Assembly (NCBI RefSeq): GCF_003797825.1
Contig: NZ_RKME01000012.1
Location: 80,108 to 144,107, forward strand
Direction of reading: 5' to 3'
From: Gordonia sp. OPL2
GTDB lineage: Bacteria; Actinomycetota; Actinomycetes; Mycobacteriales; Mycobacteriaceae
Length of the DNA stretch: 64,000 nt
Shown here: piece by piece, positions 53,609 through 61,547 of the stretch
How the letters are laid out: every line of letters begins with the position of its first letter
How positions within the stretch are numbered: the first letter of the stretch is position 1
The notes under the pieces: generated by a model
What the model saw: the letters and a program-made list of their open reading frames with translations, nothing else
Databases searched by the model: none
What the model was told of the DNA's origin: nothing
Translations under genes and position numbers: made by a program

Positions 53609-54267
53609 CGGGCGCCCACCTCCTCGGCGGCCACGGCCTCACGCGCGTCCTGATCCTGCTGCCACGCTGCCGCGCGTTCGACGATCCGCTCCGCCTTGCG
53701 CGCGAGCAGCGCCGCCATGCTCGGATTCGGTTGTGCCACCACGTCGATCAACGCCTCGATGGTGAGGTTCGCGTCGAGATCCTCCTGTGGTGTGACGGGC
53801 CGCATCGCGCGCGTGATCTCGATCATGTAGCCGTTGGGGTCGTGGGTGTAGATCGACTCGATCGTCTCGTGCTGGATCTGCATCTCGACGGGCCATTCGC
53901 TGCCGTCGAGCCGCCGACGGTACTCGAGGAGGTCGGCCTCGTCGTCGACGTGGATGGCCAGGTGCCGCGATCGGATGAACCAGACCGGGACGTCCTCGGC
54001 GAAGCGTGAGTACGAATCCCCTTGCGGCCCTCCCTCGAACGGCTCGAGGCCGAAGTAGTAGAAGAACGCCAACCGGTCGTCGTTGCCGATGTCGAAGAAG
54101 AAGTGGATGAAGTCGGGATGTTTGTCCGGACCCCATCCGGCGGCGCAGATGGAATGGACCACCGGGAATCCGAGGACATCTCGGTAGAACCGGACTGTCG
54201 CTGCCGGATCGAAGGTGGGATAGGCGACGTGGTCGACGCCGCGGACCTTGTGGACGAGGTCGCTCAT
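53605..54267 (-). CDS. VOC-family (glyoxalase/extradiol dioxygenase fold) enzyme
   Basis: A 220-residue vicinal-oxygen-chelate protein. Metal-ligand candidates are His in GVDHVAYPT, His in HLAIHVDD and Glu in NGYMIEITR, a 2-His-1-Glu set. The C-terminal 55 residues are an extra helical tail (LTIEALIDVVAQPNPSMAALLARKAERIV). The family includes extradiol ring-cleavage dioxygenases, epimerases and glyoxalases; in this aromatic-acid cluster a dioxygenase is possible but the sequence alone does not decide. GGGAG lies upstream of ATG 54267. Confidence 0.85.
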   Translation of the reverse strand: MSDLVHKVRGVDHVAYPTFDPAATVRFYRDVLGFPVVHSICAAGWGPDKHPDFIHFFFDIGNDDRLAFFYYFGLEPFEGGPQGDSYSRFAEDVPVWFIRSRHLAIHVDDEADLLEYRRRLDGSEWPVEMQIQHETIESIYTHDPNGYMIEITRAMRPVTPQEDLDANLTIEALIDVVAQPNPSMAALLARKAERIVERAAAWQQDQDAREAVAAEEVGAR

Positions 54268-54288
54268 GATGACTCCCTGTCTGTGAGC

Positions 54289-54329
54289 TGCTTGTCGGTG
54301 GCTTGCTTGTCGGTGTCTGCTTGTTGGGG
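54289..54329. repeat. Three-copy 12-mer in the VOC gene leader
   Basis: TGCTTGTCGGTG at 54289 and 54304, and a variant TGCTTGTTGGGG at 54318, with period 14-15 bases. On the transcribed strand they read CACCGACAAGCA and lie 22-62 bases before the VOC start codon. Confidence 0.65.
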
Positions 54330-54348
54330 GGCGGGGTGTGGTGGGTTG

Positions 54349-55104
54349 TCAGGCGGGCATCGTCGAGACGTCGGCACGCAGGAGGCTGCCGGCGCCGTCG
54401 ATCGCGGCGGGCAATCCCAATCCGCGCAGGATGCTGTACGCACCGGCAGTGGCGGCCGAGACGACCGGGATGCCGAACTCGCGTTCCGCGTCGTCGATCA
54501 GGGACAGCGAGGGCATCTGGACACAGCACGAGAGCACCAATGCGTCGACTCCGGTGAGGTCGAGCGAGCGCGCGGCCGCCATCACGCGATCACCGGGGAT
54601 GCAGCCCACCTCGGCGTTGTCGGCCACCTCGAGGGCACGCCAGTCGACAATGGTCAGCCCTTCGGCCTCGAGATACTCGACGACCTTCTCCGCCAGCGGA
54701 CGCAGGTACGGGGTGACGAGGGCAATCCGCTTCGCATCCAGCGCTGCCAGCGCCTCGACGAGGGCGCCGGCGCTCGACCGGATGATGGCGTCGGAACCAC
54801 CGGTGGCCAGCTGCTCGGCGACGGCGCCCTCGACGCGCTGATGTTCTCCCGGACCGCCGACCATGAGCGCGACCAGGCAGGCATAGAGGATCGCGTCGGG
54901 CGAGGCGTCGGCGATCTCCATGACGCATCGCTCGCGCTGCGCGTTCATCGCGGCGAGCTCTTCGGGCGACACCCGGTGCATCCGCATCCGGGTCGAGTGA
55001 AAGGAGAACTGCGACGTCGGATGCCGGTTCAGCAATGCCGGCATCTCGGTCTCGACCGTCACATTCGAGCTCGGCACCACGAGGCCTATCCGGTGAACAC
55101 CCAT
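54349..55104 (-). CDS. Maleate isomerase / Asp-Glu-hydantoin racemase superfamily enzyme
   Basis: A 251-residue two-cysteine isomerase or racemase. The start GVHRIGLVVPSSNVTVETEMP is typical of maleate cis-trans isomerase. The catalytic Cys candidates are in LYACLVALMVGG (about residue 77) and LSCCVQMPSL (about 193). Members act on maleate, hydantoins, aspartate or arylmalonates. First gene of the left arm of cluster B, transcribed from the promoter at 55169-55197. ATG 55104 has GAAAGGA 8 bases upstream; the frame continues to 55197 without support. Confidence 0.83.
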   Translation of the reverse strand: MGVHRIGLVVPSSNVTVETEMPALLNRHPTSQFSFHSTRMRMHRVSPEELAAMNAQRERCVMEIADASPDAILYACLVALMVGGPGEHQRVEGAVAEQLATGGSDAIIRSSAGALVEALAALDAKRIALVTPYLRPLAEKVVEYLEAEGLTIVDWRALEVADNAEVGCIPGDRVMAAARSLDLTGVDALVLSCCVQMPSLSLIDDAEREFGIPVVSAATAGAYSILRGLGLPAAIDGAGSLLRADVSTMPA

Positions 55105-55168
55105 TCTGCTGTCCTTTCGATTTCCCGGCGCCGAAGCACACGAGCGTCGTTGATTGACGTTGACGACA

Positions 55169-55197
55169 AGTATTCGACGCAAACGAAGATTCGTCAA
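55169..55197 (-). promoter_or_regulatory. Left-arm promoter of cluster B
   Basis: On the minus strand TTGACG (55192-55197), 17 bases, then AATACT (55169-55174). The five bases before the -10 box (CGTCG) are identical to those of the divergent promoter, forming an 11-bp inverted repeat with it. Confidence 0.6.
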
Positions 55198-55277
55198 GGT
55201 GCGGTCCTCTGTGCCGCTGAGCTGGGCAAAGGGACGTGCTGACGGCAGAATCGGGTGACAGGCCTCACAATTCGGCC

Positions 55278-55306
55278 TTGACAGGGGGTCATCGACGTCG
55301 AATACT
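55278..55306 (+). promoter_or_regulatory. Right-arm promoter of cluster B
   Basis: TTGACA (55278-55283), 17 bases, then AATACT (55301-55306). The spacer holds the palindrome TCGACGTCGA (55292-55301). It mirrors the left-arm promoter and precedes the hyuA-like start by 75 bases. No other feature was found in this 276-base divergent gap. Confidence 0.62.
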
Positions 55307-55380
55307 CAACGCCAGCGTAAACAACCGCGATCCCCACGCAGCGGGCGCGAACGCCTGACGAACAAAAGGAGTACCTGGCC

Positions 55381-57489
55381 ATGGCTTACGTGATCGGTGT
55401 GGACGTCGGCGGGACGTTCACCGATGCCGTCCTCGACGACGGCAACGGCTTGGTGGTGGCCGGCAAGGCACCGTCGACGCCCCCCGACTACTCCGAGGGC
55501 GTGATGGACGTCCTCTCGGTGCTGGCGGAGCAACTCGGCCGACCGATGGACGACATGCTCGCCGACACCCATCACATCGCGCACGGCACGACGTCGTCGC
55601 TCAATGCCCTCGTGATGGGCCGGGTTCCTGACGTCGGCTTCCTCACCACCAAGGGGCACCGCGACTCGATCTACATCATGAACGTCGAGGGTCGGTACCT
55701 GGGTCGATCACCCGAGCAGCTCCAGAACGTCATGGCGCAGAGCAAGTCCCACGGGCTCGTGCACAAGCGTCATGCGCTGGAGGTCACCGAGCGGGTGGAT
55801 CGCGACGGTCGGGTCATCGTGAACCTCGACGAGGACGAGGTGCGGGCAGCGGTCCGTGTGCTTCTCGATCAGGGGATCACCGCGATCGCGGTGTCGCTGC
55901 TGTGGTCGTTCCGCAATCCCGCCCACGAACAGCGCATCCGCGACATCGTGCACGAGATCGACCCCTCGGTGTTCGTCTCGCTGTCCAGTGAGGTCAGCCC
56001 GCGCATCCGCGAGTTCGCGCGGAACGCGACCACGATCATGAGCACCCAGATCGGGCCCGGCCTCCGCGACTACCTGGGTGAGCTCGAAGGCCGGTTGCGT
56101 GAGCACGCACTGTCCGGACCGCTGCTGGTCATGCAGAGCAACGGCGGAGCGGTCGCCGCGTCGGAAGCCCCCGGCAACGCCATCTCCACGGTCGGATCGG
56201 TCCTCACCGGGGGTGTCGTCGGTTCGGTGTCGTTGGGACGTCAACTCGGCCACGACAACATCATCGCTACCGACGCCGGCGGTACGACATTCCTCGTCGG
56301 GCTCATCGTCGACGGCGAGCCCGTCCGGTCGTCGACCACGATCATCAACCACCATCCGATCAACGTGCCGACACTGGAGGTGCACGCGATCGGCGCCGGA
56401 GGCGGGGCGATCGCCTGGATCGACGCAGGCGGGAACCTCCAGATCGGGCCGCACAGTGCGCAGGCGATCCCGGGCCCGGCATGTTACGGGCAGGGTGGGA
56501 CCGAACCCACCAACACCGATGCGAACCTGGTGCTCGGCATCCTTCCCGAGCGGGGTCTGCTCGGCGGGCGCAAGGCCCTCGACATCGAGTTGGCCCGCGA
56601 CGCGATCCGGACGCGAATCGCCGAACCCCTCGGGCTGTCGGTGGAGGACGCCGCCGCGGCCATCTTCGCCGTGCAGAACGCACAGACCGGAGACCTGTTG
56701 CGCAAGACGGTCGTCGAGGCCGGTCACGACCCGCGCAACTTCATCGTCTACGCCTTCGGCGGTTCCGGTCCTGCGCATTGTGGTCTGTATGCGCAGGAGA
56801 TCGGGGCATCGCGGGTCGTCGTCCCGCTCGGTCAGGTCGCGTCAGCCTTCTCGGCCTATGGGCTGGCGTCGTCGGACATCGTTCTCGCCAAGGAACTCTC
56901 GGATCCTGCAGCCATGCCGCTCGATCCCGCACGAGTCGAGCAGAACTTCAAGGTGCTCGAGGAACAGGTCCGCGACCAACTCGACCGACAGGGTCTGCGC
57001 TTCGCCTCCGTCGTCATGGAGCGCGAGATCGACATGCGCTACACGATGCAGTTGGCCGAGGTCGCGACACCGCTGCCCGACGGCTCGCTCACCTCGACGG
57101 AGATCGCCGGTGCCGCCGAAGCCTTCGAGAAGCGCTACGCCGACCTGTACGGCAAGGACAGCGGGTTCCGGGAAGCCGGTATCCAGGCGATCACCTACCG
57201 GGTGCGCGGCACCGGAGTGCTGCCGTTCTCACCGGAACTCCCCGAACTCGCCGCCGCCGACTCCGCGGATCCTGCTGCCGCACATCTCGGTACCCGCAAG
57301 GTCTGCCTCGACGGTCGCCGCGGCTTCGTCGACACCGACATCTATGACTACGCAGGTCTGCGAGCAGGTCACGTCATCCACGGACCGGCCGTGATCGAGG
57401 TGCCGACGACGACCGTCGTCGTCCCGCACGACACCACCGGCGAGATCGACCGACTCGGCAATCTGACCATCACCGTCGACCAGACATAA
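55381..57489 (+). CDS. HyuA-like ATP-dependent carboxylase/hydantoinase subunit
   Basis: A 702-residue protein of the hydantoinase A/oxoprolinase family (also acetone carboxylase beta, acetophenone carboxylase). The ATP-binding phosphate loop IGVDVGGTFTDAVL opens the protein; HGTTSSLNALVMGR, QSNGGAV, ATDAGGTTFLVGLI, IGAGGGAIAWID, PGPACYG and YAFGGSGPAHCGLYAQEIG are family signatures. It phosphorylates the substrate or bicarbonate at the cost of ATP in known members. AAGGAG lies 9 bases before the ATG. The next gene, the partner HyuB-like subunit, follows after 23 bases. Confidence 0.9.
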   Translation: MAYVIGVDVGGTFTDAVLDDGNGLVVAGKAPSTPPDYSEGVMDVLSVLAEQLGRPMDDMLADTHHIAHGTTSSLNALVMGRVPDVGFLTTKGHRDSIYIMNVEGRYLGRSPEQLQNVMAQSKSHGLVHKRHALEVTERVDRDGRVIVNLDEDEVRAAVRVLLDQGITAIAVSLLWSFRNPAHEQRIRDIVHEIDPSVFVSLSSEVSPRIREFARNATTIMSTQIGPGLRDYLGELEGRLREHALSGPLLVMQSNGGAVAASEAPGNAISTVGSVLTGGVVGSVSLGRQLGHDNIIATDAGGTTFLVGLIVDGEPVRSSTTIINHHPINVPTLEVHAIGAGGGAIAWIDAGGNLQIGPHSAQAIPGPACYGQGGTEPTNTDANLVLGILPERGLLGGRKALDIELARDAIRTRIAEPLGLSVEDAAAAIFAVQNAQTGDLLRKTVVEAGHDPRNFIVYAFGGSGPAHCGLYAQEIGASRVVVPLGQVASAFSAYGLASSDIVLAKELSDPAAMPLDPARVEQNFKVLEEQVRDQLDRQGLRFASVVMEREIDMRYTMQLAEVATPLPDGSLTSTEIAGAAEAFEKRYADLYGKDSGFREAGIQAITYRVRGTGVLPFSPELPELAAADSADPAAAHLGTRKVCLDGRRGFVDTDIYDYAGLRAGHVIHGPAVIEVPTTTVVVPHDTTGEIDRLGNLTITVDQT

Positions 57490-57512
57490 ACAGCCCACAG
57501 GAGCCTGCACCC

Positions 57513-59834
57513 ATGACCGCACCCATCCCCGGCTCGGAGGTCTTCTCCAGTCGCCCCACGGATCTCGACGCACTCGCGCGCTCGCTGCCACCGTCGCTAC
57601 CCATCCACACCGTGACCCAGGAACAGATCGATGCCGTCGATCCGCTCACCTACGAGGTCATCCGACACCGCCTGTGGTCGGTGACCGACGAGATGGGCGA
57701 GGCGCTCAAACGCATGTCGGGGTCGCCGATCGTGACCGATGCCAACGACTTCGACTTCGCCGTCAGCGACGAGATCGGGCAGGAGGTGCAGGTCGGCCTG
57801 TACAACACGATGCTCGTCGGTGCCGTGGACCTCGCCATCTACTGGACGCTGCAGAACCGGTCGACGAACCCGGGCATCACCGAGGGCGACATGTTCCTGT
57901 GCAACGACCCCTGGGTCGGGGGCGGACTGCACCAGAGTGACGTCATCGTCTACCAGCCGGTCTTCCATGACGGGCAACTGTTCGGCTGGACCAGCGCCAT
58001 CTGCCACGAACCCGACCTCGGCGGTTCCGGACTGGGCTCCTTCGATCCCGCCGCCAAGGACGTCTTCTCCGAATCGCTGCCGACACCGCCGATCAAGGTG
58101 GTGCGGGACTTCGAGTTACAGCGCGACGTCGCCGACGTGTGGGTCCGGCGATCCCGTGTGCCGATGCTCGTCGGGCTGGATCTGCGCGCCAAGATCGGCG
58201 CCAACAGCGTCGGACGCGACCGGCTGCTGGCGGTCATCGAGCAGTACGGGGCCGACACCGTCAAGGCCGTGATGAAACGGATGATGTCCGACGCCGAGGG
58301 CCGTCTACGGGCCAAGCTCTCCGACCTGCCCGACGGCACGTGGCACGCGACCGGATATCAGGATCAGGCGCAGACGGGCGACCGTGCGGTCCACAAGATC
58401 ACCGTTGCGATGACCAAGGACGCCGATCACCTGTCGTTCGACTTCACCGGCACCGACCCGCAGACCGGCGTCATCAACTGCACCTACGCGGGGATGCGCG
58501 GCGGGGTGATGCTCGCGCTGCTCCCGATTCTCGCCGGCGACATCCCATGGTCGGCAGGCGGTCTGATGCGGTGCTTCGATCTCGTCGCGGAGGAGGGGAC
58601 GATCAACAATGCCACGTTCCCGGCGGCGGTGAGCCGAGGTCCGATCGGACCCGCCTGGCTGACAGGCAATCTGATCGCCGAATGTCTTGCCCAGATGCTC
58701 GACCGCCACCTCGAGTTCGGAAAGAACGTCCAGGCGTCGTGCTGTGGCACCTGGGATACGGCCGTCGTCGCCGGCCTCGACGAACGCGGTGAGCAACCGG
58801 TGCCGTTCCTCAACATCATGATGGAGCCGATGGCGGGCGGATATGGTGCGCGTCCGGTCGCGGACGGCATGGACACCGGTGGGTTGTTCTGCATTCCCAT
58901 GGGCCGCGTTCCGGACACGGAGATGACCGAGTTCCTCTACCCGCTGCTGACCCTGTGGCGCCGGGAGGAGCCGGACTCCGGCGGACCGGGCCGTCATCGA
59001 GGTGGTGTGTCGGCGTCGTTGGCGGTGACCCCGTATGGCACGAGTCTGCCGATGGGTCTGGTGTTCGCGTCGGCGGGCAAGGCCGTCGCGCAGAACTCCG
59101 GGCTGGCCGGCGGATTGCCCGGCAACACCGGGCTGGAGATCCTCGCGCGGGCATCGGGAGTGCAGGACCTGTTGGCGCAGGGCACGATTCCGGGCACTCT
59201 CGACGAGCTCGCCGGCGACAAGGAGCTCGGCGCCTGCTATGCGGAGAGCTACCTGGCGCCCGGCGAGGTCCTGTACATGCACTGGCAGGGTGGCGGTGGC
59301 TATGGCGATCCGCTGCGCCGTGAACCCGAGGCCGTGGCCGCGGATGTCCGCAACGGCAAGGTCAGCGAGCTCGGCGCCACCGACAACTACGGTGTGGTGA
59401 TCGCGGACGGCGAGGTCGACCACGTCGGCACCGAGATGCGGCGCGCCGAGCTTCGAGATCTTCGCCGGAGCCGTTCTGAGGTTCCGGCCACGCAGGAGGC
59501 GACGCTCGACCTCGGACGCGCCCGGCGGCTGGACGACAACCTCGTGGAGACCACGATCGGCGATGCACGGGTCGTCGGATGTGCGCACTGTGGAAGGCTT
59601 CTCGGTGACACCCGGTCGGGACGACTCGATCTGGCGCGATACGACGGGCCCTCGAGCGACGCCGGCCCGCAGGTCACGTCCGACCCCGGCGAGTACGTCG
59701 ACACCGAGGTCGTGTTCCGGCAGCAGTGCTGCCCCGGCTGCTGGACCGCGATCTACTCCGGCATCGTGCCGGTCGATCATCCCGATCACGTGGCCGAGCT
59801 CGCCCAACTGCTACCCGCGGTGGCCGGGCGATGA
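57513..59834 (+). CDS. HyuB-like subunit fused to a zinc-ribbon (acetone carboxylase gamma-like) domain
   Basis: A 773-residue protein. Residues about 40-640 are a hydantoinase B/oxoprolinase domain: DPLTYEVIRHRLWSVTDEMGEALKRMSGSPIV, MFLCNDPWVGGGLHQSDV, FTGTDPQTGVINCTY and the late MHWQGGGGYGDPLRRE. The last ~110 residues carry two cysteine pairs (CAHC and CCPGC) in a layout like the gamma subunit of acetone or acetophenone carboxylase. That fusion points to a carboxylase rather than a plain hydantoinase. AGGAG precedes the ATG. The stop overlaps the ligase start by 4 bases. Confidence 0.88.
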   Translation: MTAPIPGSEVFSSRPTDLDALARSLPPSLPIHTVTQEQIDAVDPLTYEVIRHRLWSVTDEMGEALKRMSGSPIVTDANDFDFAVSDEIGQEVQVGLYNTMLVGAVDLAIYWTLQNRSTNPGITEGDMFLCNDPWVGGGLHQSDVIVYQPVFHDGQLFGWTSAICHEPDLGGSGLGSFDPAAKDVFSESLPTPPIKVVRDFELQRDVADVWVRRSRVPMLVGLDLRAKIGANSVGRDRLLAVIEQYGADTVKAVMKRMMSDAEGRLRAKLSDLPDGTWHATGYQDQAQTGDRAVHKITVAMTKDADHLSFDFTGTDPQTGVINCTYAGMRGGVMLALLPILAGDIPWSAGGLMRCFDLVAEEGTINNATFPAAVSRGPIGPAWLTGNLIAECLAQMLDRHLEFGKNVQASCCGTWDTAVVAGLDERGEQPVPFLNIMMEPMAGGYGARPVADGMDTGGLFCIPMGRVPDTEMTEFLYPLLTLWRREEPDSGGPGRHRGGVSASLAVTPYGTSLPMGLVFASAGKAVAQNSGLAGGLPGNTGLEILARASGVQDLLAQGTIPGTLDELAGDKELGACYAESYLAPGEVLYMHWQGGGGYGDPLRREPEAVAADVRNGKVSELGATDNYGVVIADGEVDHVGTEMRRAELRDLRRSRSEVPATQEATLDLGRARRLDDNLVETTIGDARVVGCAHCGRLLGDTRSGRLDLARYDGPSSDAGPQVTSDPGEYVDTEVVFRQQCCPGCWTAIYSGIVPVDHPDHVAELAQLLPAVAGR

Positions 59835-61537
59835 CGGTGTCACCACCGACCGGGATCTCCGTGACCGGTCGATCGCGATGGGGCGATCGGCTGGTCGGGT
59901 ATCCGGCCGACCGGGCACAGACGTACCGGCGGTCGGGGGAGTGGACCGACCGTCCGCTGGCCGCTCGATTGCAGGACACGGTGGAACGCTTTCCGGATCG
60001 GCCCGCGGTCGTCACCGATGTGGACTCGATGACCTACGCCCGACTGGACATCCGCAGCGACCAGATAGCGGCAGGACTGCTGGAGATCGGCTTGACGCCA
60101 GGTGATCCGGTGTTGTTCCAGGCGACCAACCGGATGGAGACGATCCTGCTCTGGTACGGATGCATCAAGGCGGGTCTGGTGCCGGTGGCCACCCTCGCTG
60201 CGCATCGCGGCCACGAGATCGGACACATCTCGCGGGCGGTCGGGGCCGTCGGACACGTCGTCGAGGCGGGGCTGAGCTTCGACCTGGTCGCGTTCGCGCA
60301 CGAGCAGGCCCAGGATCATCCGACGCTGCGGACGATCGTCACGATCGGGGACACCGTCGGCTCCCAGGGCACTTCCGCGGCCGAGCATCTCGGTGCCGAC
60401 ATCGCGCCCGGCGACGCACGAGCGCGAGTGGCGGAGGTGCAGAGCACGATCGATCCGCTCGATGTGGTCGCCTTCCAATTGTCCGGCGGCACCACGGGTG
60501 TGCCGAAGGTCATCCCACGGCTGCACGTCGAGTACTGGGACAACGCACGGCTGTACGCCGGCCGTCTCGGCTGGTCCGAACAGACCCGGGTCGCCCACCT
60601 CATCCCGATCATCCACAACGCCGGGATCAGCTGTGGACTGCACGCCGCACACTCCGTCGGCGCCTGTCTCGTACTGGCGACCGCCGATGTGACACAGGCC
60701 TTTGCGTTGATGGCCCGAGAGCGGGCGACCGATGTCCTGATCGGCCACGGGCACTACCAGGCGGTGGCGAGCCCGGCGTTCGATCTGGTGCGACCGTACC
60801 TGCACACCGTCGTGTTGTCCGGCGCCAAGGTCGCGCGCGGGCTGTTCGATCGGGTCGACGACGGTGAAACGCGTTGGGCCGGGCAGTTGTTCGGGATGTC
60901 AGAAGGACTGTTCACCGTGTCTCGCCGGGATTCGCCTGCGCAGGCGCGGTCGACGACCGTCGGTACGCCCATCGCCGACCACGACGAGATCCGCATCCTC
61001 GAGCCGAGCACGGAGAGCGACGTCGCCGACGGCGAGGTCGGAGAGCTGGCATGTCGCGGTCCCTATACGATCCCCGGCTACTTCGATGCGCCCGAGCACA
61101 ACCGATCCGCCTTCACCTCCGACGGCTTCTACCGCACCGGTGACCTCGCGACGATGGTGGCCATCGACGGTGTCCGATATCTGTCGATCGAGGGACGCAT
61201 CAAGGACCTCATCAACCGCGGCGAGGAGAAGATCAACGCCGAAGAGGTGGAACAACTGTTGGTGACCCATCCGCAGGTGCAGAACGCCGCCGTGGTCGCC
61301 ATGCCGGATCCCCGGCTGGGCGAACGGACGTGCGCATATCTCGTGACCGTCGACGACGAACCGTTGTCGATGAACGAGATCCGCGAACACCTTGCGACGC
61401 TCGGTGTGGCGAAGTTCAAATGGCCTGAGCGACTGGAGTTCCTGGCGGAGTTCCCGCAGACCAACGTGGGCAAGATCGACAAGAAGCGGCTCCGCGCAGA
61501 CATCGTCGCCAAGCTCGCTCCCACTTCTGACCAGTGA
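59831..61537 (+). CDS. Aryl-acid AMP/CoA ligase (EntE/SdgA-like)
   Basis: A 568-residue adenylate-forming enzyme. The opening GYPADRAQTYRRSGEWTDRPL matches 2,3-dihydroxybenzoate/salicylate-AMP ligases, unlike acetyl-CoA synthetases. The P-loop is QLSGGTTGVPKVIPR, the aryl-pocket region IPIIHNAGISCG (His-Asn in place as in DhbE), then FGMSEGLFTVSR, the ATP-binding YRTGDLA and the catalytic Lys in TNVGKIDKK. It should activate an aromatic or cyclic acid, for CoA or for a partner enzyme. Coupled by ATGA overlap to the HyuB-like gene and followed after 10 bases by the monooxygenase. Confidence 0.9.
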   Translation: MTVSPPTGISVTGRSRWGDRLVGYPADRAQTYRRSGEWTDRPLAARLQDTVERFPDRPAVVTDVDSMTYARLDIRSDQIAAGLLEIGLTPGDPVLFQATNRMETILLWYGCIKAGLVPVATLAAHRGHEIGHISRAVGAVGHVVEAGLSFDLVAFAHEQAQDHPTLRTIVTIGDTVGSQGTSAAEHLGADIAPGDARARVAEVQSTIDPLDVVAFQLSGGTTGVPKVIPRLHVEYWDNARLYAGRLGWSEQTRVAHLIPIIHNAGISCGLHAAHSVGACLVLATADVTQAFALMARERATDVLIGHGHYQAVASPAFDLVRPYLHTVVLSGAKVARGLFDRVDDGETRWAGQLFGMSEGLFTVSRRDSPAQARSTTVGTPIADHDEIRILEPSTESDVADGEVGELACRGPYTIPGYFDAPEHNRSAFTSDGFYRTGDLATMVAIDGVRYLSIEGRIKDLINRGEEKINAEEVEQLLVTHPQVQNAAVVAMPDPRLGERTCAYLVTVDDEPLSMNEIREHLATLGVAKFKWPERLEFLAEFPQTNVGKIDKKRLRADIVAKLAPTSDQ

Positions 61538-61547
61538 GGAATACCTG

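Noticed and set aside
54022..55242. 406-residue open frame opposite the VOC and racemase-like genes
   Set aside because: It would cross the left-arm promoter and is antisense to two genes with clear motifs.
58305..59807. 500-residue open frame opposite the HyuB-like gene
   Set aside because: Antisense shadow; no motif and no start signal.
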